A stretch of DNA of 63,539 bases, taken from NCBI RefSeq assembly GCF_000337835.1, contig NZ_AOLM01000006.1:1-63539 (forward strand). The letters are read 5' to 3'. This stretch comes from Haloferax sulfurifontis ATCC BAA-897 (lineage in GTDB: Archaea > Halobacteriota > Halobacteria > Halobacteriales > Haloferacaceae). Below, in pieces: positions 16,379-24,295 of this stretch (positions are counted from its first letter, which is position 1; each line of letters starts with the position of its first letter). The notes beneath the pieces were generated by a model that was not told where the DNA came from, searched no databases, and saw only the letters and a program-made list of their open reading frames with translations. Position numbers and translations under genes: made by a program.

Positions 16379-17230
16379 ATGCCGCCCTCCCGTGACCCGA
16401 CCGCGGAATTTCGACCGTATGGCGAAGCGACGCAGATTCCCGACGTACAGCTGGAACCCGATCACGCCGAGCACGGCGACGTGATTCCGGAGCGTGACTA
16501 CCCCGCAGGTGACGATCTGGACACAGACATCTGTCAGACCTGTGAGCGGGCCATCCATCGGACCCAGAGCCAGTGTCGGTTCTGCCTCGAACAAGACGTT
16601 TCGGGGCCAGACCGCGCCTCAGGTCCCCGCGAGCAATCACTCCACGGCATCATCTGTCTGCTCGTTCCGTCACAGTCATCGCAGGGTGCACTCGCAAAAG
16701 GGACTGCAGCCACACGATTACTGCAGCGTTCTCACTCGTCCCCCATCGATGAGTGTACACTTGTTGCAGCGCTCGAACAGCCGATCGCGGAGCCACTCCG
16801 AACTCGATGGGGTCACCTCCCGGACGTCGTCCCAGCGACTGGGTCGCGTGCGGGTGGGTTCGTAGCGAAAGCACGGTCAGTCTCGCTGTGGTCCGCTTCT
16901 CCTTCGACGGAGAGTTCTTTTTCGCGATGGTACGATGCTGCTGGGACGCAGATTACTGAGGACTCCCGTCGTGAATGGTTGCTCTCGGACTCGGAGACGT
17001 GGATTGTCCCGGCGATTGCGCTTCGGCGAGCGTCTCCCAACTCTTCACCATCACAGTTGTCGTCAACCCCGCCGACACGGCAATTGCTCCGCTGTCAGTC
17101 GTGTGGTAAGCAGACACCGCACCGGTTCGACTCACGCGACGACAGTCCACCCGCAGTGTGGGCTGGTGAGCCTGTCTGGCAGTGCTCCGTGTGTCGGACA
17201 CCGCAGTACGGACCTGATCCAGATACCTGA
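16379..17230 (+). CDS. Double zinc-ribbon haloarchaeal protein of unknown function
   Basis: A 283-aa protein with two cysteine clusters: 'CQTCERAIHRTQSQCRFC' near residues 54-71, and a C-terminal pair of CQSCG and CSVC at about 240-270. Between them lies a poorly conserved Ser/Arg-rich region. A leaderless start at 16379 is supported by a TATA box. Some haloarchaeal proteins of this layout carry the database label 'biosurfactant protein 1'; I recall that from memory and see nothing in the sequence that proves such a role. The gene is divergent from padR and convergent with the histidine-kinase gene. Confidence 0.65.
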   Translation: MPPSRDPTAEFRPYGEATQIPDVQLEPDHAEHGDVIPERDYPAGDDLDTDICQTCERAIHRTQSQCRFCLEQDVSGPDRASGPREQSLHGIICLLVPSQSSQGALAKGTAATRLLQRSHSSPIDECTLVAALEQPIAEPLRTRWGHLPDVVPATGSRAGGFVAKARSVSLWSASPSTESSFSRWYDAAGTQITEDSRREWLLSDSETWIVPAIALRRASPNSSPSQLSSTPPTRQLLRCQSCGKQTPHRFDSRDDSPPAVWAGEPVWQCSVCRTPQYGPDPDT

Positions 17231-17410
17231 TATTGGTACGGAGACGGTTCAGAGGGTTCCGTTGCGTTCCTTAGAGCTAACAGAAATCGTGTGACATAGA
17301 GAGGGTGCATTCATCACAGAAGGCTCGTTTATTCGATCTCACCCTCCTGAACTAACGGTGAGTAGGACTGCTGTGGTTAGCAGTGGCGCGGCCTGGGACT
17401 GCCAGTTGTT

Positions 17411-19060
17411 TCACGCCACGGTTTCGATACCGAGAATCTCGAAGCGAGCACCGCCAGTGTCACTCTCGGTCACCTGTACTGTCCACCCATGGGCAGCGAC
17501 CATCTCGGCGACAATAGCAAGCCCAAACCCGGTCCCACTCTCTCGCGTCGTATACCCCGGCTCAAACACCGAATCACGGTCCTCAACGGGGATACCGGGC
17601 CCATTATCCGCCACGTAAAACCCCACTCGATCAGGAAGCACCCCCACCGTAACGGTCACATCGGGCCCACCGTGGTCAAGGGCATTCCGAAACAGGTTCT
17701 CGAACAGTCGCTGTAGCCGTGCCGTATCTGCCTTGAACTCTACGTCGTCAGCCACTCGTAAGTCGGCGGTGGCTGTCTCAACCATCCCCCAACTCTCCGT
17801 TGCAACCGATGAAAGTAACACAGCGTCCCACTGCTCAACCGGTCGTCCCTCGCGGGCAAGCGTGAGGATTTGGCCAATCAGGTCATCCATCCGGTCAAAT
17901 GCTCGCTCGACAGCTACTGCATGCTCATTTTCTTCCGCTACGCATAGTTCCTCGCACAGTAACTCGAACTGGCCTGTGGCCACGTTGAGTGGATTGCGGA
18001 GGTCATGGCTCACTAGACTAGCGAACTGGTCGAGGCGTTCGTTCTGCCGTTCTAATTCCTCACGGTACCGCTCACGCTCGGTCACGTCGGTGAGGACGAT
18101 GGTTTGACCGAGCCCCGACTTCACTGTCCCATACGGCGTCTCAGTCACCCGATAATAGCGTGTAAAATCCGACTGTTGGACCGGCAGAATTGGGTCGTCG
18201 CTGTTGAGACAGGCAGCCACATGCGGGAGTGCCTGCTCCAACTGAGCCCCCTCAGCACCGTTGAGCGTGGGGAATACGGTCCGCGCCGCGTGGTTCGTAT
18301 CCCGGATGTGGTTGTCCGCGTCGAGTGCGATGATGGGTTCGTCCCGTTCGCCGGCCAGTTGGACGGCATCAAACTGGTCGATATAGGCAAACGCAACACC
18401 GACGGCGAACACAGCGACTCCCAGAGGCTCGTAGGTGATGTCGATGAGGTAGGACGTGGTGTACCCAATAATATCTAGCACGACTGGGAGGCCCGTGATT
18501 CCGACGAGTGCGAAGAGTGGGCGTGTGTCATAGTCGATTTGGGTAAACAGTTCTAGGAGCATGAAGTAGCCGACGAAGGCGAGTGCGTACGAGAAAGCCA
18601 TCGCGGTCCAGTGGAGTGGCCCGGTAGCCACGGAGAGATGGGGGAAAGGGGTGGTGACGGCGGTGGTTGTGAAGTATTCCTGGTGGAGAGGGTTGGTGAT
18701 TTTCACCGCGACGAGGACGACGTAGACGCCGACTGCGAGGCGGCGATACGTCGGATTGTGGTGGTAGGTTCGACCGGTGTATGCAGAACAGAAGTAGAGC
18801 CAAGCTCCGACAGCGGCGAGACCTACCACCAGTCCGAGCGTATACCAGCCGAGTTTGAGGACCGGCGTGGGGGAAACAAGAAAGCCGACCTGTGCGGTCG
18901 CCCAGCTACCACTAGTTAGGAGGAGTGCCCACAGGCCGCGTCGCGTGTCGGAGTCGGTGATTTGGTGGAGGCGTGTGAGGCTTGCAAAACAGGCGAGGGC
19001 GGCTACAGCGAAGGTACCAACATAGAGGAGGAAGAGCGGCGATGTTGGTACGGCTGCCAT
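17411..19060 (-). CDS. Membrane histidine kinase, 7TM-PAS-HisKA-HATPase
   Basis: A 549-aa sensor kinase. Residues about 5-225 contain seven membrane helices of the 7TM histidine-kinase N-terminal type. A PAS-like domain follows at about 235-330 ('EPIIALDADNHIRDTNHAAR'). HisKA begins near 340 with the phospho-acceptor in 'FASLVSHDLRNPLN'. HATPase_c spans about 430-545, with the N box ('LFRNALDHGG'), G1 box ('VADNGPGI') and G2 region ('GTGFGLAIV'). It should sense a membrane or extracellular signal and autophosphorylate. No response regulator is adjacent, so it is an orphan kinase, which is usual in haloarchaea. Confidence 0.92.
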   Translation of the reverse strand: MAAVPTSPLFLLYVGTFAVAALACFASLTRLHQITDSDTRRGLWALLLTSGSWATAQVGFLVSPTPVLKLGWYTLGLVVGLAAVGAWLYFCSAYTGRTYHHNPTYRRLAVGVYVVLVAVKITNPLHQEYFTTTAVTTPFPHLSVATGPLHWTAMAFSYALAFVGYFMLLELFTQIDYDTRPLFALVGITGLPVVLDIIGYTTSYLIDITYEPLGVAVFAVGVAFAYIDQFDAVQLAGERDEPIIALDADNHIRDTNHAARTVFPTLNGAEGAQLEQALPHVAACLNSDDPILPVQQSDFTRYYRVTETPYGTVKSGLGQTIVLTDVTERERYREELERQNERLDQFASLVSHDLRNPLNVATGQFELLCEELCVAEENEHAVAVERAFDRMDDLIGQILTLAREGRPVEQWDAVLLSSVATESWGMVETATADLRVADDVEFKADTARLQRLFENLFRNALDHGGPDVTVTVGVLPDRVGFYVADNGPGIPVEDRDSVFEPGYTTRESGTGFGLAIVAEMVAAHGWTVQVTESDTGGARFEILGIETVA

Positions 19061-19609
19061 AGCGGGCGTATCTGAGGAACGACTAATAGTCTACCGATAT
19101 AGACGGTGACGTAGTGTGGATCACCTGCGAGACATGCGCTCTGTATTCAGCACGGGTTGAGAAATATCATCGGAAAATGACGAGCCGATGGCGTTAAGTC
19201 TGCATATATTTTGAGCGACTCAGCGCTCTCAGGCGGATATTATACCGGGGACCGACTTGCACCCTGAGTTTAGCATGGTTTCACCGATTTATCAGCGACT
19301 GTGGATTCAGCAGAGTCAATGTGATGTATCCTCTACAGTAGTCCACGATTTTACCGGCTGTTGTTGCATCGCGTCGACGACGTTGTCAGCTCACTTGAGG
19401 AATACCGTGGCGTACTACTGGTTAGTAAACAACATTGTCACGTGCAACAGTCACCCGTGAAATTGGGTCCTACTGTATAGGGACCCAAGAGCACCCGTAC
19501 TCGTGATTTCTGGTGTGTCGTGGTGGGTTGTGTTTGTGTGCGCCGCCGATGGGCGCCGGCGCAGGGGGTCGGACAGACTTCGACTCCTGAGTTGGCGAGG
19601 TGACGACGA
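19061..19609. other. 549-bp gap with one hairpin, no clear gene
   Basis: Mostly AT-richer than its flanks. It contains a perfect stem-loop TTGGGTCC/GGACCCAA with a 10-nt loop at 19463-19488. A 52-codon open stretch ends at 19480 and includes 'LLLHRVDDVVSSLEEYRGV', which could be a gene remnant, but it has no good start codon. This gap marks the left edge of the mobile-element-like block. Confidence 0.4.
19539..19563 (+). repeat. GC-rich intergenic hairpin, copy 1
   Basis: Arms TGCGCCG/CGGCGCA, preceded by the T-rich TGTTTGTG, 46 nt before the gene at 19610. First of the series of intergenic hairpins in this block. Confidence 0.45.
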
Positions 19610-20101
19610 ATGCACCAGGTAATCTACGCACTCGTGACCGCATCGACAACAGATGAAGCCCTCTCACGAGCCGCCGACGTGTTCGATCAACTTGTGGGGG
19701 CCGCCCCGCAGGCCGAAGCGGTGTTCGATTACTATGTGACGTTCGATGACGATTCAACAACGGTCGCCGGCAGCGCCCGCTGGGGTGACCTCCCGATTGC
19801 AGTCCCCGTTGCCTCGGAGGACGGCCAAGAACTGCTTGAGCGCGGCTGGCAGGCGACCACTCGTGAGTTCGAGCGGAATCTCGAGCGTATTCGAGAGGGC
19901 GTTGACGACCTTGACGCTGCGGCGATCATGCGCGATGAGGACCTCGTCAGGCATGCGTGCCACAATCTCGGGGCGTACCGCGGACCGGCGGTGTACCTCT
20001 ACGACGAGTTTGCTGACGGCGTTCGGCATCGCGAGCGGCTTGAGCAACTCGTCGGGTCCAACGACCATCTGTGGATCGTTCCCGCTGATGTCCATTACTG
20101 A
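19610..20101 (+). CDS. Haloarchaeal mobile-element protein of unknown function
   Basis: A 163-aa acidic protein without membrane helices. It starts 'MHQVIYALVTASTTDEAL' and has a mixed alpha/beta pattern. A helical middle contains 'RDEDLVRHACHNLGAYRG' and a C-terminal strand reads 'NDHLWIVPADVHY'. I do not recognise an assigned domain. Proteins like this are typical of haloarchaeal plasmids and integrative elements, where they travel with ArdC-like and SWIM proteins, as here. It is followed after 18 nt by an 86-aa gene, probably in one transcript. Confidence 0.7.
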   Translation: MHQVIYALVTASTTDEALSRAADVFDQLVGAAPQAEAVFDYYVTFDDDSTTVAGSARWGDLPIAVPVASEDGQELLERGWQATTREFERNLERIREGVDDLDAAAIMRDEDLVRHACHNLGAYRGPAVYLYDEFADGVRHRERLEQLVGSNDHLWIVPADVHY

Positions 20102-20119
20102 CTTTGGAGGCTGTGCCCG

Positions 20120-20380
20120 ATGGAACTCCTGAGAGAGACGCTTCCTGATCGTGGTCTCGCTGTTCGACTCGTCGTTGACGACGCAACTGCCAAGTATCGA
20201 GTTGAGTACACGCCGTTGTCTGGCGGTGTGATGACCGACGAGTGGACTGTGTTCGGTGGGTCCGTCGGCTACGATGCGTCGGTGTTTGCAACTGGCGCTG
20301 CTGCACGTGCGTTTGTTGAGCGCGTCCGAACGGTCTCACACGACGACGTCCTCGCGAGGTTAGCAGCAGACACAGACTGA
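20120..20380 (+). CDS. 86-aa hypothetical protein
   Basis: Soluble alpha/beta protein ('LPDRGLAVRLVVDDATAKYR', then 'DEWTVFGGSVGYDASVFATG' and a C-terminal helix). No domain recognised. It follows the 163-aa gene by 18 nt and ends just before intergenic hairpin copy 2, so the two genes form a short unit. Codon use matches its neighbours. Confidence 0.6.
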   Translation: MELLRETLPDRGLAVRLVVDDATAKYRVEYTPLSGGVMTDEWTVFGGSVGYDASVFATGAAARAFVERVRTVSHDDVLARLAADTD

Positions 20381-20414
20381 GCGACCGAGTAGTCTGGTGG
20401 TGCGCTTGGTGTTG

Positions 20415-20445
20415 TTTTTGCGCCGCCCGAAGGGGCGGAGGCGCA
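20415..20445 (+). repeat. T-tract plus GC hairpin, copy 2
   Basis: T5 tract, then arms TGCGCC/GGCGCA with an inner GCCC/GGGC stem. It lies 34 nt after the previous stop codon and only 7 nt before the 28-codon leader frame. It may terminate the upstream unit, fold in the leader RNA of the downstream one, or both. Confidence 0.55.
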
Positions 20446-20452
20446 GTAACAG

Positions 20453-20539
20453 ATGCCGATTCCAACATTCGCAGTTGAGTTGTCCCGCGTTCACCACCAG
20501 TCGCCCGCGATGCTCGCCAGGGAGGTGAGTATTCGATGA
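20453..20539 (+). CDS. Possible 28-aa leader peptide
   Basis: An ATG at 20453 opens a 28-codon frame ('MPIPTFAVELSRVHHQSPAM...') whose TGA overlaps the ATG of the zinc-ribbon gene (ATGA). It begins 7 nt after hairpin copy 2. The exact stop-start overlap suggests translational coupling. The peptide itself has no recognisable motif, so it could also be chance. Confidence 0.35.
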   Translation: MPIPTFAVELSRVHHQSPAMLAREVSIR

Positions 20540-20931
20540 GTCTCGAACGCGTGTGCCGTCACGACGAGGCACTGTTCGAGTTTCTGTGGTGTCCGGTGTG
20601 TGGCACGGAAGCGTTCACGCACATTCCCTTCGAGGGGGTGTTCTGCACAGAGTGCAATACCAGTGTGACGTGTCGTGAGTCGCCTGAATCGCGTGGTTAC
20701 GATGAGGCGGTCATCATCACATTCGACGCAACAACGACGTGGAATCTCCACATCGACGAGAAACTCCGTCGGCCGCTTCCCGACGACGAAGCACAAGTTA
20801 AGATTCTCGGTGCGCCCGGTGACTACCACGTCGATTGGTGGGCACCAACCACGACCGAAGACTGGACGCCAGTCGAGCGCAACGAGTTCGCTGACGAATC
20901 CGAACCCGAGGCGGTGTCGCACCTCGCATAG
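20536..20931 (+). CDS. Zinc-ribbon protein of mobile-element type
   Basis: A 131-aa acidic protein. Residues 18-52 hold a zinc ribbon with CPVCG and CTECN pairs; the second half is beta-rich ('IITFDATTTWNLHIDEKLRR') and ends in an acidic tail. I know this layout from hypothetical proteins on haloarchaeal plasmids but not its function. The start is set by the ATGA overlap with the small upstream frame. Hairpin copy 3 follows 41 nt after its stop. Confidence 0.65.
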   Translation: MSLERVCRHDEALFEFLWCPVCGTEAFTHIPFEGVFCTECNTSVTCRESPESRGYDEAVIITFDATTTWNLHIDEKLRRPLPDDEAQVKILGAPGDYHVDWWAPTTTEDWTPVERNEFADESEPEAVSHLA

Positions 20932-20972
20932 CGTCGATCGAGAGACTCCTCGGTACCCGCGCGACATCGAGA

Positions 20973-20999
20973 TTTTTTGTGCCCGTGATGGGTGCGGGC
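20973..20999 (+). repeat. T-tract plus GC hairpin, copy 3
   Basis: T6 tract, then arms GCCCG/CGGGC with a 9-nt loop. It ends 30 nt before the start of the next gene at 21030. Confidence 0.5.
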
Positions 21000-21029
21000 T
21001 GAAGACACAGTCCGTGTGACGTGATTTCC

Positions 21030-21368
21030 ATGAGTCACCAACAGACAGAGTCAGACGTCTCGATCGACGAGATTCCAGTTGATCTCGAACTCGTGCATCG
21101 TTCGGAGTTCACCCGAGCCGACGTTCCCGATGAAATTGAGTCGATAACGTGGGCTCTCTTGAGCGAGCAACCACCGATGAACCCACTGGTCGTTCTCAAA
21201 GCGGCTCGCTGGTGGTACATCCACGGCGCAGGTGAGTCTGACCCCGTGTACTGCTGGGCGATTGAGTGGGTTCGACACCTCACGACCGGCGAAGCGACTG
21301 CCAGCGGCCTGTTCGGCGAGTGCCGACAGTACCTTCGTAGTCTCGAACGCGAGGACACCGACCAGTAA
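21030..21368 (+). CDS. 112-aa hypothetical protein
   Basis: An acidic soluble protein ('SDVSIDEIPVDLELVHRSEF' near the N-terminus; helical C-terminal half with 'RWWYIHGAGESDPVYCWAIE'). The ATG at 21030 was preferred to a GTG 9 nt upstream. No domain recognised. Placed directly before the ArdC-like gene and separated from it by hairpin copy 4. Probably an element-specific protein of unknown role. Confidence 0.65.
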   Translation: MSHQQTESDVSIDEIPVDLELVHRSEFTRADVPDEIESITWALLSEQPPMNPLVVLKAARWWYIHGAGESDPVYCWAIEWVRHLTTGEATASGLFGECRQYLRSLEREDTDQ

Positions 21369-21381
21369 GTCGTCCCGCCTG

Positions 21382-21410
21382 TTTTTGTGCGCCCCAGAGG
21401 GGTGCGGCGC
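21382..21410 (+). repeat. T-tract plus GC hairpin, copy 4
   Basis: T5 tract, then GCGCCCC-AGA-GGGGTGCGGCGC, 13 nt after the preceding stop and 32 nt before the ArdC-like start codon. Confidence 0.5.
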
Positions 21411-21441
21411 GTCCTGGAGGGACGCGTCAGAACTGAAAGCA

Positions 21442-22371
21442 ATGGCAACAACGAGTTCCCCGTCGGTGTCGTTCGACGAGACCGACACCCGACACGACGA
21501 GATGCATCGTACGATCGAACAGTGGCTTGCGGACCTCGCTGCCGACGTCGACAACGCTCGGGCGAGCGAGCAGTTCCAGGCGTGGCTGGACATCCAGAGC
21601 CGGTTCCACGACTACTCTCACCGCAACACCCTCCTCATCAACCTCCAATGCCCTGAGGCGACGAAGGTCGCCGGCTACCGGACGTGGCAAGAAGAGTTCG
21701 ACCGACACGTCGATGAAGGTGAGTCAGCGATCTGGATTTGGGCGCCGATCATCACGACGCAGTGTCCCGAGTGTGGGAACGCACCGAGCTATCACGAAAA
21801 CAGCGAGTGTGAGTACGACGAGACGCCTCCCGAAGAGTGGTCAGAGGGGCTCGTGGGGTTCAAGCCCGCTCCAGTCTTCGATATTTCGCAGACAGAGGGC
21901 GAGCCACTCCCGGAGCTGGACACGGCGGCGACCGGTGAGCCTGACACGCTCGTCGATGATCTCACCAATATTGCGTCGGACCTCGGTGTAACCGTCCGCA
22001 TCGTCGATCCCGACGGGTGGCGACATGGGGAGGCAAAGGGCGTCTGCCAGTCGCGGAGTGTTCAGGACCTCACCCCACTCGTGGAAGTGAAGGACCGGTC
22101 GAACCGCGCGGACCTCGCGTCGACGATCATCCACGAGTACGCCCACGCGATTTTGCACTTCGACATAACCGACGCAACTGAGCGGGCGAAACGTGAGGTC
22201 GAAGCGGAGGCCGTCGCGTACGTCGTCGGTCGCTATCTCGGCTTGGATACGAGTGGGTCGGCGTTCTACCTCGCGGCGTGGCAGGACGACGAGACGGACG
22301 TGCTGCAAGAGCGACTGGGTCGGATTAGTGGGACGGCCGGAGAGATTCTGTCGATACTCGACGCGGTCTAA
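21442..22371 (+). CDS. ArdC-like antirestriction protein with zinc metalloprotease domain
   Basis: A 309-aa protein. Residues about 20-105 match the ArdC N-terminal ssDNA-binding region ('FHDYSHRNTLLINLQ', 'VAGYRTWQEEF', 'ESAIWIWAPI'). A Cys cluster follows (C108, C111, C123), probably binding zinc. Residues about 170-300 are an M78/ImmA-like metalloprotease fold with HEYAH at 231-235 and a third-ligand glutamate in 'VEAEAVAYVVG'. ArdC proteins protect incoming plasmid DNA from host restriction, so this marks a mobile element. The ATG at 21442 sits right at the domain start; the longer frame covers the neighbouring gene and hairpin. DNA protection here is inferred. Confidence 0.85.
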   Translation: MATTSSPSVSFDETDTRHDEMHRTIEQWLADLAADVDNARASEQFQAWLDIQSRFHDYSHRNTLLINLQCPEATKVAGYRTWQEEFDRHVDEGESAIWIWAPIITTQCPECGNAPSYHENSECEYDETPPEEWSEGLVGFKPAPVFDISQTEGEPLPELDTAATGEPDTLVDDLTNIASDLGVTVRIVDPDGWRHGEAKGVCQSRSVQDLTPLVEVKDRSNRADLASTIIHEYAHAILHFDITDATERAKREVEAEAVAYVVGRYLGLDTSGSAFYLAAWQDDETDVLQERLGRISGTAGEILSILDAV

Positions 22372-22392
22372 TCCGTCTGCCGTCCGGCGTGG

Positions 22393-22416
22393 TTTTTGAT
22401 GCCCCCGAGGGGTGCG
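22393..22416 (+). repeat. T-tract plus GC hairpin, copy 5
   Basis: T5 tract, then CCCC/GGGG arms in GCCCCCGAGGGGTGC, 21 nt after the ArdC-like stop and 21 nt before the SWIM-protein start. Confidence 0.5.
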
Positions 22417-22436
22417 CGCAGTGCGCGTTAGCTATC

Positions 22437-22844
22437 ATGACACCTGTCCTCACAAAATTCGATCCACCTGCACGCGTCCTCAAGCGGGCGCAGTACGAGG
22501 CGTTCGCGTTCGAACTACTTGACGGCGATATCCGCGTGCGAAACGAGAGCTATGCCGACCCGGCTGCGCACGAGTACCGGGTTCGAATTCGGGATGGCGT
22601 GCCTGATTCGTGTTCGTGTCCCGCTGACGCAAGTAGTGACAGTCCGTGTAAACATCGGATTGCAGTCGTGATTCGACCACGAGTACTCGACCTCGCCGTG
22701 CAGATGCGTGTCGTCGCAGATGGTGGGTCAACATCGAGCGGCGATGACGAGACAACAGACCTGCCCTGCGAGTGTGAACAGTTATCTGAAGCTCTTCCCT
22801 GTTGGAACTGCGTTGATGCTGGGCGGCGCAACCTATCTGAATAG
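22437..22844 (+). CDS. SWIM zinc-finger protein
   Basis: A 135-aa protein. A beta-rich N-terminal half includes 'YRVRIRDGVPDSCSCPADAS', followed by 'SPCKHRIAVVI': together these give the SWIM signature CxC...CxH. The C-terminus adds a second Cys cluster (CECEQ...CWNC). SWIM domains bind DNA or protein partners; stand-alone SWIM proteins are frequent on haloarchaeal plasmids. The ATG at 22437 is preferred, since upstream codons run through hairpin copy 5. It lies 66 nt after the ArdC-like gene. Confidence 0.85.
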   Translation: MTPVLTKFDPPARVLKRAQYEAFAFELLDGDIRVRNESYADPAAHEYRVRIRDGVPDSCSCPADASSDSPCKHRIAVVIRPRVLDLAVQMRVVADGGSTSSGDDETTDLPCECEQLSEALPCWNCVDAGRRNLSE

Positions 22845-22877
22845 TCGTGTGAGGTTTCGTACGTCACCAGGTACTCG

Positions 22878-23063
22878 TCAGTCTTCGGACTGCTGGGCTG
22901 CGGCGTACTCACCAGCAAACTGCTCGCGCATCTCTCGACGGAGCAGTTCACTCATGACTTCGTAGACGACCGGCTGGGGATACTTGTCGAGGAGGTGTTG
23001 GACGTCAGCTGCACATCTGCTTTTTTCAGTCGCAAAATTCGCCGTCCATGGTGAGCTACTCAT
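22878..23063 (-). CDS. 61-aa hypothetical protein
   Basis: A small soluble protein, mostly helical ('CAADVQHLLDKYPQPVVYEV', then a charged helix 'SELLRREMREQFAGEYAAAQ'). It is convergent with the SWIM gene. No family recognised. The helical, charged C-terminus and acidic end fit a haloarchaeal small protein, but coding status rests only on composition. Confidence 0.5.
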   Translation of the reverse strand: MSSSPWTANFATEKSRCAADVQHLLDKYPQPVVYEVMSELLRREMREQFAGEYAAAQQSED

Positions 23064-23387
23064 ACCAGATAGTAATTTGTTGTCTCAGTTAACTGTTCGC
23101 CTGGTGAGAAATTCCTACTAACGCAAGCCCAAACTGTGACTCACAGATATCCAGCAACACGAGTATCGAGTGTACGAAACTCGGTGGGCACGAGGCCCAC
23201 GAGGGAGTTATCAAGGGGTGGGCGCGGATGGCTTGGTACGCGATTTCGCGCCCGTTGCAGAACAGGGCACGTCTTGTGTGACACGACGAGCCTGCAACGG
23301 TAATCCACCTGCGAGCATGTTTGGTATTGTGGTTCAGTCATTTAATGACCGTCAACCGAAGCCAACCTGTTCGAGACGACAACGGCG
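23064..23387. other. 324-bp gap before the TFB-like gene
   Basis: Several frames stay open because of high GC, but none has a recognisable product or a consistent start. A GTGGGC..GCCCAC inverted repeat occurs around 23187-23202. No gene is called. Confidence 0.4.
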
Positions 23388-23414
23388 TTTTTTGGCCCCT
23401 GACGGGTGCGGGGC
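23388..23414 (+). repeat. T-tract plus GC hairpin, copy 6
   Basis: T6 tract, then GCCCC/GGGGC arms with a 10-nt loop, 29 nt before the start of the TFB-GIDE chimera. Confidence 0.5.
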
Positions 23415-23443
23415 GCGGCGTGATGCGTCTCGTGGTGTTCGAG

Positions 23444-24169
23444 ATGTCGACACGAGATGTCTACGAGCGACAGTTCGACGAATCGTGCGGCAAATCCTGT
23501 GGAAACGCCTCTTGTCCGGAGTGTGGCGGCCAAGTCATTACCGACGCTGGTGAACGGCGGTGCCAGTCGTGTGGACTCATCATCGACGGGCATGGCATCG
23601 ACCACGGTCCCGAGTGGCGGTCGTTCGAGCGCGAGGAGCGAAGACGAGTGGGCGCGCCGCGAACGCCGACGCGGCATGATCACGGCCTCGCGACCGAAAT
23701 CGGCCGACACGTCGACGCTAACGGGACCCCAATCCCAGGCGAGCGACGACAGCAGCTCTCCCGGCTCCGCACCCAGCACAGTCGGAGTCGGTACCAATCG
23801 AGTCGTGAACGTCGGCTCGCACATGGGTTGGACGAAGTCCGGCGACTCGCCGGCGTACTCGACCTCCCGGATGGCGTTGATATCGGCCCGTTGAGCACCG
23901 GCGAGCGTCGGCGCTATCTCGAGGGCACACTCGAACCAGGCGAGGACGTCTATCTCCTTGGAACCGCTAGGGAGACCGAGACGGGCTGGGACAATCGCGG
24001 ATACGTAATCGACGAGCCGACGTCCGACGGTGATTTCATCCTCTCGGACAAGTCGGAGGCCACGCTGATAGAGGAGGGACGGAGTAGTGGCCTCGTCTTT
24101 CTGGCCGCTGGCGCGCTCATGATCGTGATAGGGCTGGCTTCACTCCTCTCGCCATTTCTACCGATATGA
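23444..24169 (+). CDS. TFB N-terminus fused to GIDE-like membrane domain
   Basis: A 241-aa chimera. Residues 1-60 match the N-terminus of haloarchaeal TFB: 'MSTRDVYERQFDE', a zinc ribbon (CPECG...CQSCG) and 'IDHGPEWRSF'. Residues 60-143 continue as the TFB linker and first helix of the core ('HGLDEVRRLAGVLDLPDG'). Then both cyclin folds are missing. Residues about 155-241 instead resemble the end of haloarchaeal GIDE proteins: 'LEGTLEPGEDVYLLGTA', 'FILSDKSEATLIE' and a C-terminal membrane helix. TFB recruits RNA polymerase; this protein lacks TBP and BRE contacts but could reach the membrane. The ATG at 23444 matches TFB starts; another lies at 23423. A single continuous frame argues against a sequencing slip. 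Confidence 0.75.
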   Translation: MSTRDVYERQFDESCGKSCGNASCPECGGQVITDAGERRCQSCGLIIDGHGIDHGPEWRSFEREERRRVGAPRTPTRHDHGLATEIGRHVDANGTPIPGERRQQLSRLRTQHSRSRYQSSRERRLAHGLDEVRRLAGVLDLPDGVDIGPLSTGERRRYLEGTLEPGEDVYLLGTARETETGWDNRGYVIDEPTSDGDFILSDKSEATLIEEGRSSGLVFLAAGALMIVIGLASLLSPFLPI

Positions 24170-24295
24170 GAGTAGCTAGCACTACTATTACTATTATTCA
24201 ACTATGGAGCTAACTTGTTGAATTCGATACCGGCGTCGGGATCTGCGTTTAAGCGTGTCGAGGCTTTTTTCCCACACCCGCGGTGATTGAGAGTG

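Noticed and set aside
19257-19460. 67-codon frame in the 19-kb gap
   Set aside because: Cys/Thr-rich sequence with no recognisable pattern; probably chance.
23170-23553. 127-codon frame before and into the TFB-GIDE gene
   Set aside because: Runs through the T-tract hairpin and overlaps the TFB zinc ribbon in the wrong frame.
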